A stretch of 64,000 nt of DNA from Streptomyces sp. NBC_01717 (GCF_036248255.1 NZ_CP109178.1:434001-498000), one strand, 5' to 3'; counted from the stretch's first letter, positions 51,807 to 60,102 are shown. Notes: a model not told the origin generated them from the sequence alone. Translations and numbers: made by a program.

Positions 51807-53299
51807 TGGTGCGGCTTGCAGGGGTGATGGTGCGGGGGTCGGGGACGGTGCACTGTCACGGTCAGGGTGGCGGTCTGGGTGGTGGTGGTGCCGGCGGTGT
51901 TCGTGAAGACGGCCCGGAACTGGCTGCCGTTGTCGGCCGCGGTGGCTTTGGTCAGGGTGTAGGTGATGGTGGTGGCGCCGGGGATGTCGACCCACGCCGC
52001 GTTGTCGCTGGTTCGGCGCTGCCACTGCACCGTCGGGGCGGGGTCACCGGACGTGGTGGCGGTGAACGTGGCGTCCTGGCCGGGGTTGACCGTCTGATCC
52101 TTCGGCTGTCCGGTGATGACCGGTGGTGTGTTGACGGTGTAGGAGATCGTGACTGAGCCGTTGCCGGTGTTCGTAGCGATGGTGAACGATGTGCCGGCCG
52201 GGCCGAAACTCGAACCGCCACCACCACCCGTTGACGCCGCTTGTGCGGTGAACAACGGATTGCTGCTCGCGCCGCCGCCACCGCCTGTGAATCCGCCGCC
52301 GCCACCGCCGGCACCGCCGAGGCTGATCGGATCACCGTTGGCGCCCGTGCCGCCCGCGCCGGGCGTCCCGGCTGTCCCGCTGCTGCTTAGGCAACCGGGT
52401 GCGCTGTTGTTGAGTACCTGGCCGGCGGCTCCGCCGCCGCCGCCGGTCTGGCCGGTGCCGCCGGGACTGGCCGTGCCTGCCTGGCAGTCGATGTCGCCAC
52501 CCGCGCCCGCGCCGGTGGTGGCCGATCCGCCCGAGGGCCCGCCGGCGCTGATCACCTGGTTGTCGGACCCGGCACCGCCGCCGCCTCCGCCCGCGACCAC
52601 CAGGCGCGGGTCTCCAGGACCGGCGGTCAGGCCGCCGCCGGACGCGGTCTGGGTGCGCACGTCGGACGCACCGCCGCCGGCTCCCCCACCCCCGACCCCA
52701 CAGCGGGCGCCTCCGCCGGGGCCACCACCGTTGACGCCGGCGCTCCCGCCCGCGCAGTTAGGGCCGTTGGTCCCGTTGCCGCCGGCGCCTCCGACCTCCA
52801 CGTACAGCGTGCCGTGGCCCCCGACCGGGACCGTGGGTGCGGTCACGACCGCTCCGGCCCCGCCGGGCGCACCGGGCTGTCCTCCGCCGTAGTCGCCGCC
52901 TTTGCCTCCGGGTGCCCCGATAGCCGTCACGCTCACGCCGCTGACCCCGGGGGGCACCGTGAAGGTGTCCTCACCCGCAGCTGTATAGGAGCAGGACACG
53001 GTGGAGCCGGACTGCGAGAACACGCCGTTTGCTCCGCACGGTCCAGCGGCGATCGTGGTGACCGTCTTGCCAGTCAGCGACGCCGGCACGTTCGTCTGCC
53101 CCTCGCCGTTGTAGCCCCAGGCGATGACCCGGCCCCCCACACCCGATGCCGGCACCCCGACCGGATCCGCCACCGCGGGGCCCGCCGTGGCCGCAAATAG
53201 GGCCATAAGACCGGTCGACAGACCACCCACCACCCTCGCCGACCGCCACGCCGCAGCTGCCCTGTCCGCACGCAGACCCATCACGACCGGACCACCCAA
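51686..53299 (-). CDS. Glycine-rich secreted protein with RCC1-like and Ig-like parts
   Basis: A 537-residue predicted secreted protein (531 from the alternative ATG 53281, which gives a better signal-peptide N-terminus: RSARVVGGLSTGLMALFAAT, cut near AVADP). An RCC1-like half repeat follows (VIAWGYNGEGQTNVPASLTG). Next is a 280-residue glycine-rich region full of GGGG runs, and then an Ig-like domain (PPVITGQPKDQTVNPGQDAT; PTVQWQRRTSDNAAWVDIPG). A His/Pro-rich segment (HHHPCKPHHHHC) leads into a tail duplicated at 54446 that seems phage-derived, so the original C-terminus was probably replaced. It is likely a surface or matrix protein. Confidence 0.7.
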   Translation of the reverse strand: MGGPVVMGLRADRAAAAWRSARVVGGLSTGLMALFAATAGPAVADPVGVPASGVGGRVIAWGYNGEGQTNVPASLTGKTVTTIAAGPCGANGVFSQSGSTVSCSYTAAGEDTFTVPPGVSGVSVTAIGAPGGKGGDYGGGQPGAPGGAGAVVTAPTVPVGGHGTLYVEVGGAGGNGTNGPNCAGGSAGVNGGGPGGGARCGVGGGGAGGGASDVRTQTASGGGLTAGPGDPRLVVAGGGGGGAGSDNQVISAGGPSGGSATTGAGAGGDIDCQAGTASPGGTGQTGGGGGAAGQVLNNSAPGCLSSSGTAGTPGAGGTGANGDPISLGGAGGGGGGFTGGGGGASSNPLFTAQAASTGGGGGSSFGPAGTSFTIATNTGNGSVTISYTVNTPPVITGQPKDQTVNPGQDATFTATTSGDPAPTVQWQRRTSDNAAWVDIPGATTITYTLTKATAADNGSQFRAVFTNTAGTTTTQTATLTVTVHRPRPPHHHPCKPHHHHCTDGHAGPRVVHLGDSDASTGTSGRGSCPCTALRSNV

Positions 53300-53328
53300 T
53301 CACTGGTGTTCGACTCTCCCACCGACGA

Positions 53329-54231
53329 TTACGGAACGTAGCACTCTGGAAATGCTCTATAACTCACCGTGACGGTCGGCGTGGCGGATCCGGCGAGCTC
53401 TTCCAGGTTCGTCGGTAGAGCCCGAGCCGGACGGTCCGTCAGTGGGAACTGCGGGGACGGCTGGCGGCCGCCGTGCGGTGTCCTCAACAGCGGCGATGGT
53501 GGTGGTGATTGTGCCGGTGGCAGCGTCCGCTGCGGTTGATGGTGGTGGGGTCGGTGGCAGTGTGGGTAGTGCTGTCGCCGCCCCCGGTGACCGTGGCGGT
53601 GTTGGTGCGATGGGCAGAGGCGTTGCAGGAGACGTTGACCTTCAGTGTGATGGGCGGATAACTGTCCCGGCGGGCAGGGCGTGGCTGCGGGTGCAGGTGA
53701 GGGTGGCCAGCGTGCAGCTCCACCCGATGCCGGTGATGCTGGCGGCAGTGAGTCCTGCCGGGAGGGGTCGTGCACGTTGACCGTGGTGCCATCGGTTGCG
53801 CCGGGCCCGGTGTTGTCGACCGTGATGGTGTAGGTGCCCTGCAGGCCTTGGGTGAACTTCCCGGTGTGGCTCTTGCTGATGGTCAAGGAAGGTGCCGGGC
53901 AGATCGGGCTGATCGCGACACCATTCGGCTGGGTGCCGACGGTGACGGTGGCGGTGACCATGTTGCTGGCGGTGGCGATCACCGACACATTGCCTGAGCC
54001 TAAGTTGGTGACGTAGGTGTGCAAGCCGTCCGGGGTGATCGCCACACCGAACGGGATGCTGCCGACGGTGACCATGTTGGTGGCGGTGTCGATCACCGAC
54101 ACATTGTTCGAACCCAGGTTGGCGACGTAGGCGTTCGAGTCTGAGGCGGCCCAGGCGGGGGACGGGGCGATGGCCGGCAAGGCCAGCCCCGCCAAGATGG
54201 CCAGCCCCGCCATACAGACCCGCACCCACAC
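53329..54231 (-). pseudogene. YVTN beta-propeller / DUF11 surface protein, two frameshifts
   Basis: The start is intact: signal peptide (AGLAILAGLALPAIAPSPAW, cut after AWA), then YVTN repeats (NAYVANLGSNNVSVIDTATN; HTYVTNLGSGNVSVIATASN). A DUF11 domain follows (SLTISKSHTGKFTQGLQGTY; ATDGTTVNVHDP). At about 53765 the frame slips, and the domain continues in another as LPAGLTAASITGIGWSCTLA to about 53660. It slips again to LKVNVSCNASAHRTNTATVT. Each slip is explained by one missing base. The 300-codon open frame is thus only partly the original protein. Confidence 0.7.
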
Positions 54232-54445
54232 CCATGGCCGATGTCAACTTTTCTCGGGCCCCGGACCGCGATGCGATCCAGTCTGCTTGCTCATGCGCCT
54301 GATCACCGACACCTCCGCCCTCCAGGCTGGCCCACGGTGACGTCAGGCGCAGGCCGACCGAGCTGCGGAGAGTCCGGCCCTCGAAAACGATCAATGTAGG
54401 TGGTGGTTCTGAGGTTTCCCGACCGGCGGCCTGGACCGCCACCGC

Positions 54446-54565
54446 TCATACGTTCGAGTGGGGGCGGCGCGCGGACAGGTCCCGGCCCGAGGAAACGGCG
54501 GACGCATCCGACTCGCCCAGCTGCACGGGTCTCGGTCCGGCGTGAGGATCGTTGTACCGGTGGTG
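54446..54565. repeat. Long imperfect direct repeat, copy B
   Basis: Copy B of the repeat at 51686-51806. It starts TCATACGTTCGAG and includes GACGCATCCGACTCGCCCAG and GGTCTCGGTCCGGCGTGAGG. On the minus strand it encodes HAGPRPVQLGESDASAV...SNV, parallel to copy A, and also ends in an ATGA junction (54446-54449), here to a frame that soon loses similarity. Confidence 0.8.
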
Positions 54566-54640
54566 GCTCAGATGTCCCTTCGACTGGACCGCCGCCGGAC
54601 TCACCTGGGGGCGACGTAGTGTGTCCAGGGCCCGGGATAG

Positions 54641-54901
54641 TGGCAGGCGTGCCTTCCCGGCCCCGCCCCACTTTGGGCGCCCAGGGCCGGCGCCGAGCGG
54701 CTCGACGGCAGCCATCGGTGCGCGCTCTGCGGCAAGCTCGCCAGAGGGACCGTGAGCGTCGGCACACCCTGCCTCATCGCCACCACCCCACGCGGTAGTC
54801 CCCGCGCGCCGCTCGCGGACACGCTGGCCGTTCTGCGGGAGGCAGCCCGAGAGGCGGGCGCCACCGTGACCATCAGGACCGACGAGTCGTGGCGGCCCTG
54901 A
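54641..54901 (+). pseudogene. Possible small zinc-finger-like gene remnant
   Basis: The frame reads HRCALCGKLARGTVSVGTPC then LIATTPRGSPRAPLADTLAV and ends EAGATVTIRTDESWRP. It has a CxxC pair and good coding character. No start codon occurs upstream of the CxxC; GTG 54752 would make a 49-residue protein without it. I treat it as a fragment of an unknown gene. Confidence 0.3.
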
Positions 54902-54921
54902 TCCAGTTGCGTGAAACACGA

Positions 54922-54962
54922 GCGGCCGCCGTTGCACCTTCGTTCGGTGCAACGGCGGCCGC
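54922..54962. terminator. Exceptionally strong 17-bp hairpin
   Basis: GCGGCCGCCGTTGCACC (54922-54938) and its exact complement (54946-54962) flank a seven-base loop TTCGTTC. It lies 17 bases past the stop of the minus-strand gene at 54980 and probably ends that transcript. Confidence 0.85.
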
Positions 54963-54979
54963 GTCGGCGGGGGCCGCTA

Positions 54980-55153
54980 CTACAGCTGCCGCTGGATCTG
55001 CTTCTCCTGGACCAGCTCTTCTTGCTGGTTCTTCTCGTTCTTGACGGTGTACTTAGCCTGTGACCCCTGGCCCTCGGCGCGCTCGATCCGGCCCTGCGCC
55101 TGCTCGCCTTGCTGGGTCTGGTACTCGACGCGCTGTCCCTTGGTATACGGCAT
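54980..55153 (-). CDS. DUF2945 (hypervirulence-associated TUDOR-like) small protein
   Basis: A 57-residue hydrophilic protein: MPYTKGQRVEYQTQQGEQAQ, GRIERAEGQGSQAKYTVKNE and a Glu/Gln-rich end. The KGxRVEYxTxxG...GxIERxxG...YTVKNE order matches the DUF2945 beta-barrel, which is very common in actinobacteria and of unknown role. GGAGAG precedes ATG 55153. A strong hairpin follows it. Confidence 0.75.
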   Translation of the reverse strand: MPYTKGQRVEYQTQQGEQAQGRIERAEGQGSQAKYTVKNEKNQQEELVQEKQIQRQL

Positions 55154-55315
55154 GAACTCTCCAAGTCTCGTCGGTGGGAGGCTGGCCCCGCTCATTCGGC
55201 GAGGGACGCCCCTCCTTGCGCCCGTGACTATCGCTAGGCGCACTGACAGCTCACCCCCACCTCCACACCACAGCAACCACTACGGGCCGAATAGAGGACG
55301 TCGTAGTCTGCCGCC

Positions 55316-55513
55316 GTGGACCGCTATCGCGTGACCCTATCGATCGGAGCCCGCATCATCATGCGCGGCTGGTGGTCCGACGAGGCGGCGGCCGAGCGGA
55401 AATACACGCGCTGGATAGGCGAACGTGGCGGCGTCGACGGCGCCCGGATCACGCTGACCGACGAGGCGGACGGCGGGCGCGTGCTGCAGTCCTGGCCGCC
55501 CGAGAACCCCTGA
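55316..55513 (+). CDS. Small hypothetical protein
   Basis: A 65-residue protein from GTG 55316 (VDRYRVTLSIGARIIMRGWW; SDEAAAERKYTRWIGERGGV; ITLTDEADGGRVLQSWPPEN). The alternating beta-strand and helix pattern, with a helix AERKYTRWIG, looks like a genuine small Streptomyces protein. GAATAGAGGACG lies upstream. Function unknown. Confidence 0.6.
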   Translation: MDRYRVTLSIGARIIMRGWWSDEAAAERKYTRWIGERGGVDGARITLTDEADGGRVLQSWPPENP

Positions 55514-55747
55514 TGCTGCCCGGCCCGGTCGTCCTGCCGGCCCGCTACCGTTGAACCGTCCTTATCCCCGGGGCGCACGCTTTCCAACTCTGCACGGCCC
55601 TGTTCACCCTGGTTCGCGGTCGTCCGGAGGCCAGGCCACAGATGGGGTCGCTGGGAAGCCGAACGGCCACGAACTGCGACGAACGAGAATGTGGATGAGA
55701 CTGAGCAGATGGCGTCCGGCCGGCGGAACAACGGTCTCTCGCGGCGT

Positions 55748-55927
55748 CTACCGCTTCTTGCGGATTTGGCGCTTCTTCGCCTTGGCCTCCTTCTCCTTGC
55801 GCTGTGCGACCCCGTAGGACGACCAGGAGCCTTGGTGCTTGGCGCAACGAGAAGTGCCGATCACTGCGAGGCTTCGGCACGCTGTTCCAGCCTTGGTGCG
55901 AGCGCCGCACTTGGACTGAGATGCCAT
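55748..55927 (-). CDS. Small basic cysteine-containing protein (HGGxSTG-like group)
   Basis: A 59-residue protein: MASQSKCGARTKAGTACRSL, then VIGTSRCAKHQGSWSSYGVA and a Lys/Arg-rich tail. The CGARTKxGxxCRxxxxxGxxRCxxHxG pattern is that of small zinc-binding proteins frequent in phages and mobile elements. ATG 55927 has GGAGGT five to six bases upstream; the tail could bind nucleic acid. Confidence 0.7.
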   Translation of the reverse strand: MASQSKCGARTKAGTACRSLAVIGTSRCAKHQGSWSSYGVAQRKEKEAKAKKRQIRKKR

Positions 55928-56156
55928 TGCATACCTCCTACCGAAAACCTTGGTACCTCCGGACCTCACGCACACTCCCACTCGTCGCCCAGGGGCGGGA
56001 GGCGCATACGCGATGCACGGGCGCACACTCGCGCTGACTGTCTTTCCGCGGAAGCACAACAGAGAGTCGGCTGACCATCTGAGCTTGGGAATCACCGGCC
56101 GATCAAGCTCGACCAGGGACCTGACCTGCGCGTAAGCGCGCCTCTGCTCTTGTCGG

Positions 56157-57482
56157 TCATGATTGCGACTGACCCTGAGTGGGAGCGGCTTGAGCCGTTG
56201 CTGCCGGTGAGGTTCTCGGGCCGGTGTAGGCGGCGTTGGGCGCGGGCCAGTCCAGGCACAGGACGGTGGCGTCGTCGCGGGGGTCGTGGTTCGAGAATTC
56301 GAGGACGGCTTCGGTGAAGACGCGTACAGCGTCGCGTGGGTGCCACTCGCTGGTTTGTCGGATCAGGTCGCACAGGTCGGCTTCGGGCCCGTGGGGCTCC
56401 AGCATTCCGTCGGTGAGCAGGATCAGTCGGTCGCCCTGACGCAGGTCAAGGCTCTGGATGCGGTATCCCGGGTTCGGGGTGATACCGAAGGGCAGGTCGA
56501 CCAGGGGAGCGATTTCCTCGACCTGCCCGTCGCGCAGGCGCAATGGCCAGACGTGGCCGGCGTTGACGAAGGTGGTCTGGCCGGTGTCGAGACTGACACG
56601 CAGCAGTTGACCGGTTGCCATGGCCTGTCCGCCGTGCTGGGCGACGGCCTGATGTACCTGGTCCGATTGGTTGGCGTACGCCTGATGTGCTTGGTGGGCG
56701 TAGTCGACGACGGCCTGATGGGCATCGTTTGCCTGGTCGAGGAGGCTGCCGCTCCCTCGGCGGGCATTGCGCAAGGCTCCGACGATCACGGTCGCCAGCA
56801 GTGCCGCCTGTACGTCGTGGCCCATGGCGTCGGTGAGGGACAGGTGCAGGGCGTGACGGTCGAGCGTGTAGTCGAACGTGTCCCCGCCAATGTCGGCAGC
56901 TGGTTCCAGTGCTCCCGCGACGATGAACCGGCCGGTGTCGCAGGTGAAGGAGTCGGGGAGCAGACGGTGCTGGATCTCGGCGGCCAGCGACAGCCGTGTG
57001 GTGCGCCGGCCCCATTCGTACAGATCGGTGAAGCGCCGGTTGACGATCACCACGTATGCCAGCGCGTGGGCGGCCTCCACGATGAGTTGCATCGTCTGGC
57101 GGTCGGGGCGGGCGGGCAGAGTCAGCTCCAGCAGGCCGATCGCATCCCCGCGGTCGGATACCGGCGCGATGACCTTGACCAGGCCCGGTCCGGTCTCTCC
57201 CGCCCGCTCGCCACTCGCCACGTGCGCTTGCTGGGAGCGGACCACTCCGTCGTAGATCGAGCCGCGCAACTCGATCCGCTGCGGCTGCTCCGGCCCACCC
57301 TCCCCCGGGGCCCCGGTGAGCCGTACGACGGCCTTGCCGCCAAGGTCCGTGATCAGAAAGGACACCTCGGTCGCGGCAAGCCTCCTCGTCAGCAGCTCGG
57401 CCAGTACGGCGACAGCCACCTCCGGGGGTGCTGACTCCACTGCTGCCAACAACTCGCCCAACCATGCCCGTTCATCAGCCAC
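56157..57482 (-). CDS. SpoIIE/PP2C-type serine phosphatase with GAF-like domain, altered C-terminus
   Basis: A 441-residue protein. A GAF-like sensor is at about residues 10-150 (EVSFLITDLGGKAVVRLTGA; GDAIGLLELTLPARPDRQTM). A SpoIIE phosphatase domain follows (IQHRLLPDSF; AADIGGDTFDYTLDRHALHL; LTDAMGHDVQAALLATVIVG; DRLILLTDGMLEP; DPRDDATVLCLDW). The metal-binding acidic residues are all present. Within the domain an HQA-rich insertion (HQAVVDYAHQAHQAYANQSD) is unusual. GTG 57482 is preceded by AAGGAGGTG, a better start than ATG 57566. The last residues (ATAQAAPTQGQSQS) read antisense through an IS5 remnant at 56159. It may control an anti-sigma-factor antagonist. Confidence 0.85.
   Translation of the reverse strand: MADERAWLGELLAAVESAPPEVAVAVLAELLTRRLAATEVSFLITDLGGKAVVRLTGAPGEGGPEQPQRIELRGSIYDGVVRSQQAHVASGERAGETGPGLVKVIAPVSDRGDAIGLLELTLPARPDRQTMQLIVEAAHALAYVVIVNRRFTDLYEWGRRTTRLSLAAEIQHRLLPDSFTCDTGRFIVAGALEPAADIGGDTFDYTLDRHALHLSLTDAMGHDVQAALLATVIVGALRNARRGSGSLLDQANDAHQAVVDYAHQAHQAYANQSDQVHQAVAQHGGQAMATGQLLRVSLDTGQTTFVNAGHVWPLRLRDGQVEEIAPLVDLPFGITPNPGYRIQSLDLRQGDRLILLTDGMLEPHGPEADLCDLIRQTSEWHPRDAVRVFTEAVLEFSNHDPRDDATVLCLDWPAPNAAYTGPRTSPAATAQAAPTQGQSQS
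56159..56215 (+). mobile_element. IS5-type transposase, N-terminal scrap
   Basis: The plus strand reads MIATDPEWERLEPLLPVR, the standard start of IS5-group transposases (TDxEWERLEPLLP). About 19 codons remain before the similarity ends, and they lie antisense to the end of the phosphatase gene. Confidence 0.55.
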
Positions 57483-57801
57483 TCGGCACACCTCCTTGGC
57501 GACATCAACCGACCAGTCGACCGGTTGCCCTGGCCGGGACCGCTCGGACGAGTCATGAGGGAACAACGAACCACGTGATCAGACAGACACGCCCCTAGGC
57601 GTAAGGCCATGCGGCAGCCCGCAGTCCACGCCGGTGCTGTGGGTGACTTACAGCCGCCCCGCGCGTTGGACTTCCTATGACAACGCTGCCGATTACGCCG
57701 CAGCTCCTACCGATAGTGCCAGCCACCGCTGGGCATCTCGTGACGGGTGCCACCGACCGCGGGCAGGCTCGCCCGACCGGGCTACTCCGACGGGTCAGCC
57801 G

Positions 57802-58005
57802 GTGACCGGCGAGCCGTACGGGCCTTCACCGCCTCCAGCGACCCCCAACCACCTCGGCACGCTGATCGACCAGATCGTGGAAGCCGTGCAGACCGGAAAC
57901 GACGCCGAGGTCCGCAGACAGCTCGCGCGCCTGACCGACGACGTTGCCCACACCCAGGCGCTCCTTGTGCTGCGCCAGCGCCTCAACGACGATCTGCACC
58001 CCTGA
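57802..58005 (+). CDS. Small helical hypothetical protein
   Basis: From GTG 57802 the frame gives 67 residues. The proline-rich start is followed by a regular amphipathic region (NHLGTLIDQIVEAVQTGNDA; EVRRQLARLTDDVAHTQALL; VLRQRLNDDLHP). The coding pattern is good from here and poor upstream (57634-57800), so the longer frame is not used. Family not recognised. Confidence 0.45.
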   Translation: MTGEPYGPSPPPATPNHLGTLIDQIVEAVQTGNDAEVRRQLARLTDDVAHTQALLVLRQRLNDDLHP

Positions 58006-58009
58006 CCAC

Positions 58010-58602
58010 TCCGGCTACGCAAACTCGGCATCCCCGGCGAAAGAGAACTCTCCGGCCGCGGGCTGCCCTGGGGTGCCACCTGCAACGGATTCATCTTCCG
58101 CGACCGGACATCGTCGTGGTCGGAAGCGGCGACTCTGCCATGGAGGAAGCCACCTTCCTCACCTGCTCGCCAAGTCCGTGACCGTCGCCTACGGCCGCTC
58201 CGCCCTACGCGCCTCGAAGGTCCGGCAGAACCGGGCCTTCGCCGACGACAAAATCTCCTTCGCATTCGACACCGAGGTCGCCGAACTCAAGCAGGACGGT
58301 CTCATGCTCAGCGGCGTCGTACTGCGGGACGGTTTCCCCGGAGCCACGCGCGAACTCGCGGCCACCGGCCTGTTCATCGCGATCGGCCACGACCCGCGCA
58401 CCGAGCTCTTCCACGGCCAGCTCGACCTGGACGAATCCGGGTACCTAAAGGTCGCCTCACCCACCACCCGGACGAACATCCCCGGCGTCTTCGGCGCGGG
58501 CGACGTCGCCGACCACACTTACCGCCAGGCCATCACCGCCGCCGGCAGCGGCGCTTCGGCGGCCCTGGTCGCCGAGCCCAACCTGACCGCACTCATTAGT
58601 CG
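58010..58602 (+). pseudogene. Thioredoxin reductase (trxB-like) pseudogene
   Basis: Three frames carry pieces in the correct order: KLGIPGERELSGRGLPWGAT with CNGFIF; DIVVVGSGDSAMEEATFLT; and AKSVTVAYGRSALRASKVRQ through LAATGLFIAIGHDPRTELFH to GVFGAGDVADHTYRQAITAA. These are the C-terminal two thirds of a bacterial thioredoxin reductase. At least two single-base losses separate the pieces. The redox CATC motif has become GATC (first Cys lost), and the FAD-binding N-terminus is missing. The gene is inactive and stops where the Tn3 fragment begins. Confidence 0.85.
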
Positions 58603-58994
58603 TCGGTGGCGTCCAGGGCGCGCAGGGGCCGCAGGCCGCCGGGCAGGGCGGGGAGCTGAAAGGAGTAGCGGCCTAGCATGCTGATGTGACGGCGGACGAA
58701 CGGGGATAGGCGGGCCACGTCCTCGTCGCGGACCTCGAACCCGTCCTCGCGCAGCTGCGTAATGGCGGCGTCCATGTACCTCGTGTTGAACAGCACGAGC
58801 GCATTCAGGACCAAGCCCAGCGCGCCGATCTGGTCCTCCATGCCGTCCTGGTAACGCTGGTAGAGCTGTCCGGCCTTGCCGTGGAAGATCTTCCGGGCGA
58901 GCGCGTGGCGGCCCTCCTGGAGGTTGGCCTGCACCTTGATCGTCCGCCGGTCGGCCGGTTCGTCGGCAGTGTCCTGCGCCAGTAGTTGATCGTT
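58596..58994 (-). mobile_element. Tn3-family transposase, C-terminal fragment (type 1)
   Basis: The minus strand reads DTADEPADRRTIKVQANLQE, GRHALARKIFHGKAGQLYQR, EDQIGALGLVLNALVLFNTR, YMDAAITQLREDGFEVRDED and VARLSPFVRRHISMLGRYSF. This is the final part of a Tn3 transposase of the LxxGRHALAR...RYxxAxxxLRxxG class. The rest of the roughly 1000-residue protein is absent. Its right end joins the IS630 remnant. Confidence 0.8.
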
Positions 58995-59040
58995 AGTTGG
59001 TGTGTGACTTCTGCTGCTGGTGCGTCCGTTCCTCGTCGGG

Positions 59041-59262
59041 TCCGAAGCTGGAGCCGTTGCTGCTGTCTGATGACGAGCGGGCTGAGTTGGAGCGGTGGAC
59101 GCGTCGGGCGACATCGGCCCAGGCCCTGGCTCTGCGGGCGCCGGATCGTGCTGGCGTGTGCGGGGCCGAAAGTACCGCCGATTGTCGCGGTTGCCCGGGA
59201 TCTGCGGGTGACCGCGGACATCGTCCGCAAGTGGCAGCGGCGCTTCCTGGCGGACTCGGCGC
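59041..59262 (+). mobile_element. IS630-type transposase, N-terminal fragment
   Basis: The first frame reads LLLSDDERAELERWTRRATS then AQALALRA. After a one-base slip near 59140 a second frame gives RIVLACAGPKVPPIVAVARD and LRVTADIVRKWQRRFL. This is the HTH start of IS630-family transposases (xxLxxRxRIVLxxAxGxxxxxIAxxLxxxxxTVxKWxxRF). The catalytic DDE part is missing. Confidence 0.7.
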
Positions 59263-60038
59263 TACTCCCCTTCCGGTCGGGTGAGAATTTCGGCTCCGCT
59301 GTCGGTGATGGCGATGGTGTGCTCGCTGTGCGCGGTCCGGCAGCCTGTCGCGCTGCGCAGCGTCCAACCGTCGGCGTCGGTCACGAGTGTGGCAGTGTCG
59401 GCCATGACCCAGGGCTCCAGGGCGAGCAGCAGTCCGGGGCGCAGCTTGTATCCGCGGCCTGGCCGTCCGGTGTTCGCGACGTGTGGGTCCTGGTGCATGG
59501 TCGAGCCGATGCCGTGGCCTCCGAACTCGGTGTTGATCGGGTAGCCCGCCTTGCTGAGGACCGTGCCGATGGCGTGGGAGAGGTCGCCGATGCGCGCCCC
59601 AGGCTTGGCGGCGGCGATGCCGGCGGCGAGTGCACGTTCGGTCGTCTCGATCATCGCGACGCTCTCCGCTGGCCTGGCCTTGCCCACCAGAAAGCTGATC
59701 GCGGCGTCCGCGGCCACCCCGCCCCTGGCTACGGCGAGGTCGAGAGTCAGCAGATCCCCGTCTGCCAGCGTGTAGTTGTGAGGCCGCCCATGGAGCACTC
59801 CGTCGTTGACGGCCGTGCAGATGTAGTGCCCGAACGGGCCGCGCCCGAAGGAAGGCGCGTAGTCGACGTAGCAGGACTGCGCTCCCGCCTCGGTGATCAT
59901 CTCCTTGGCCCACTGGTCGATGTCTAGCAGGTTCGTCCCGACCGTGCTGCGCTGCTTCAGCGTGTGCAGGATGTTTCCGACCAGGGCGCCGGTGTCCCTC
60001 GCCCGCTCAAGCCGCGCGGAGTTCAGGATCTCAATCAT
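59262..60038 (-). CDS. map: Type I methionine aminopeptidase, accessory copy
   Basis: A 258-residue MetAP with all five metal ligands: Asp100, Asp111 (LTLDLAVARGGVAADAAISF), His175 (GGHGIGSTMH), Glu208 (LALEPW) and Glu239 (HSEHT). His83 (VLHGRPH) is the substrate-side histidine. It removes initiator Met from new proteins. It is not in the ribosomal-protein context of the housekeeping map gene, so it is an extra copy. GAGAGG precedes ATG 60038. It diverges from the HTH gene at 60103, with only 64 bases between them, and lies between two Tn3 remnants, suggesting a mobile pair. A resistant MetAP guarding against MetAP-inhibiting natural products is one possible role. Confidence 0.92.
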   Translation of the reverse strand: MIEILNSARLERARDTGALVGNILHTLKQRSTVGTNLLDIDQWAKEMITEAGAQSCYVDYAPSFGRGPFGHYICTAVNDGVLHGRPHNYTLADGDLLTLDLAVARGGVAADAAISFLVGKARPAESVAMIETTERALAAGIAAAKPGARIGDLSHAIGTVLSKAGYPINTEFGGHGIGSTMHQDPHVANTGRPGRGYKLRPGLLLALEPWVMADTATLVTDADGWTLRSATGCRTAHSEHTIAITDSGAEILTRPEGE

Positions 60039-60102
60039 GGGGGCCTCTCACGTATGTCCAATAACTATCCCGGTCTAACTGTACCGGTATTAGAATGGGG
60101 TC
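60039..60102. promoter_or_regulatory. Divergent promoter with operator-like repeat between MetAP and HTH genes
   Basis: Imperfect inverted repeat CTATCCCGGT (60065-60074) and ACCGGTATTA (60083-60092), seven of ten positions pairing. CCGGT also recurs as a direct repeat at 60070 and 60084. TAGAAT at 60091-60096 fits a -10 box seven bases before ATG 60103, which would make the HTH message leaderless. Confidence 0.55.

Noticed and set aside
52160..52890. Possible CRISPR-like or tandem-repeat array in the glycine-rich region
   Set aside because: The repetition is codon-level GGN/CCN bias of poly-glycine coding sequence, with no constant repeat-spacer spacing.
54446..54952. 168-codon minus-strand frame ending in repeat copy B
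   Set aside because: Only its last 40 codons match the repeat; the rest shows no coding character, so no intact gene is claimed.
56636..56745. Short GCCTGATG repeats as a possible DNA-binding iteron array
   Set aside because: They are in phase with HQA codons of the phosphatase gene and irregularly spaced; explained as a protein repeat.
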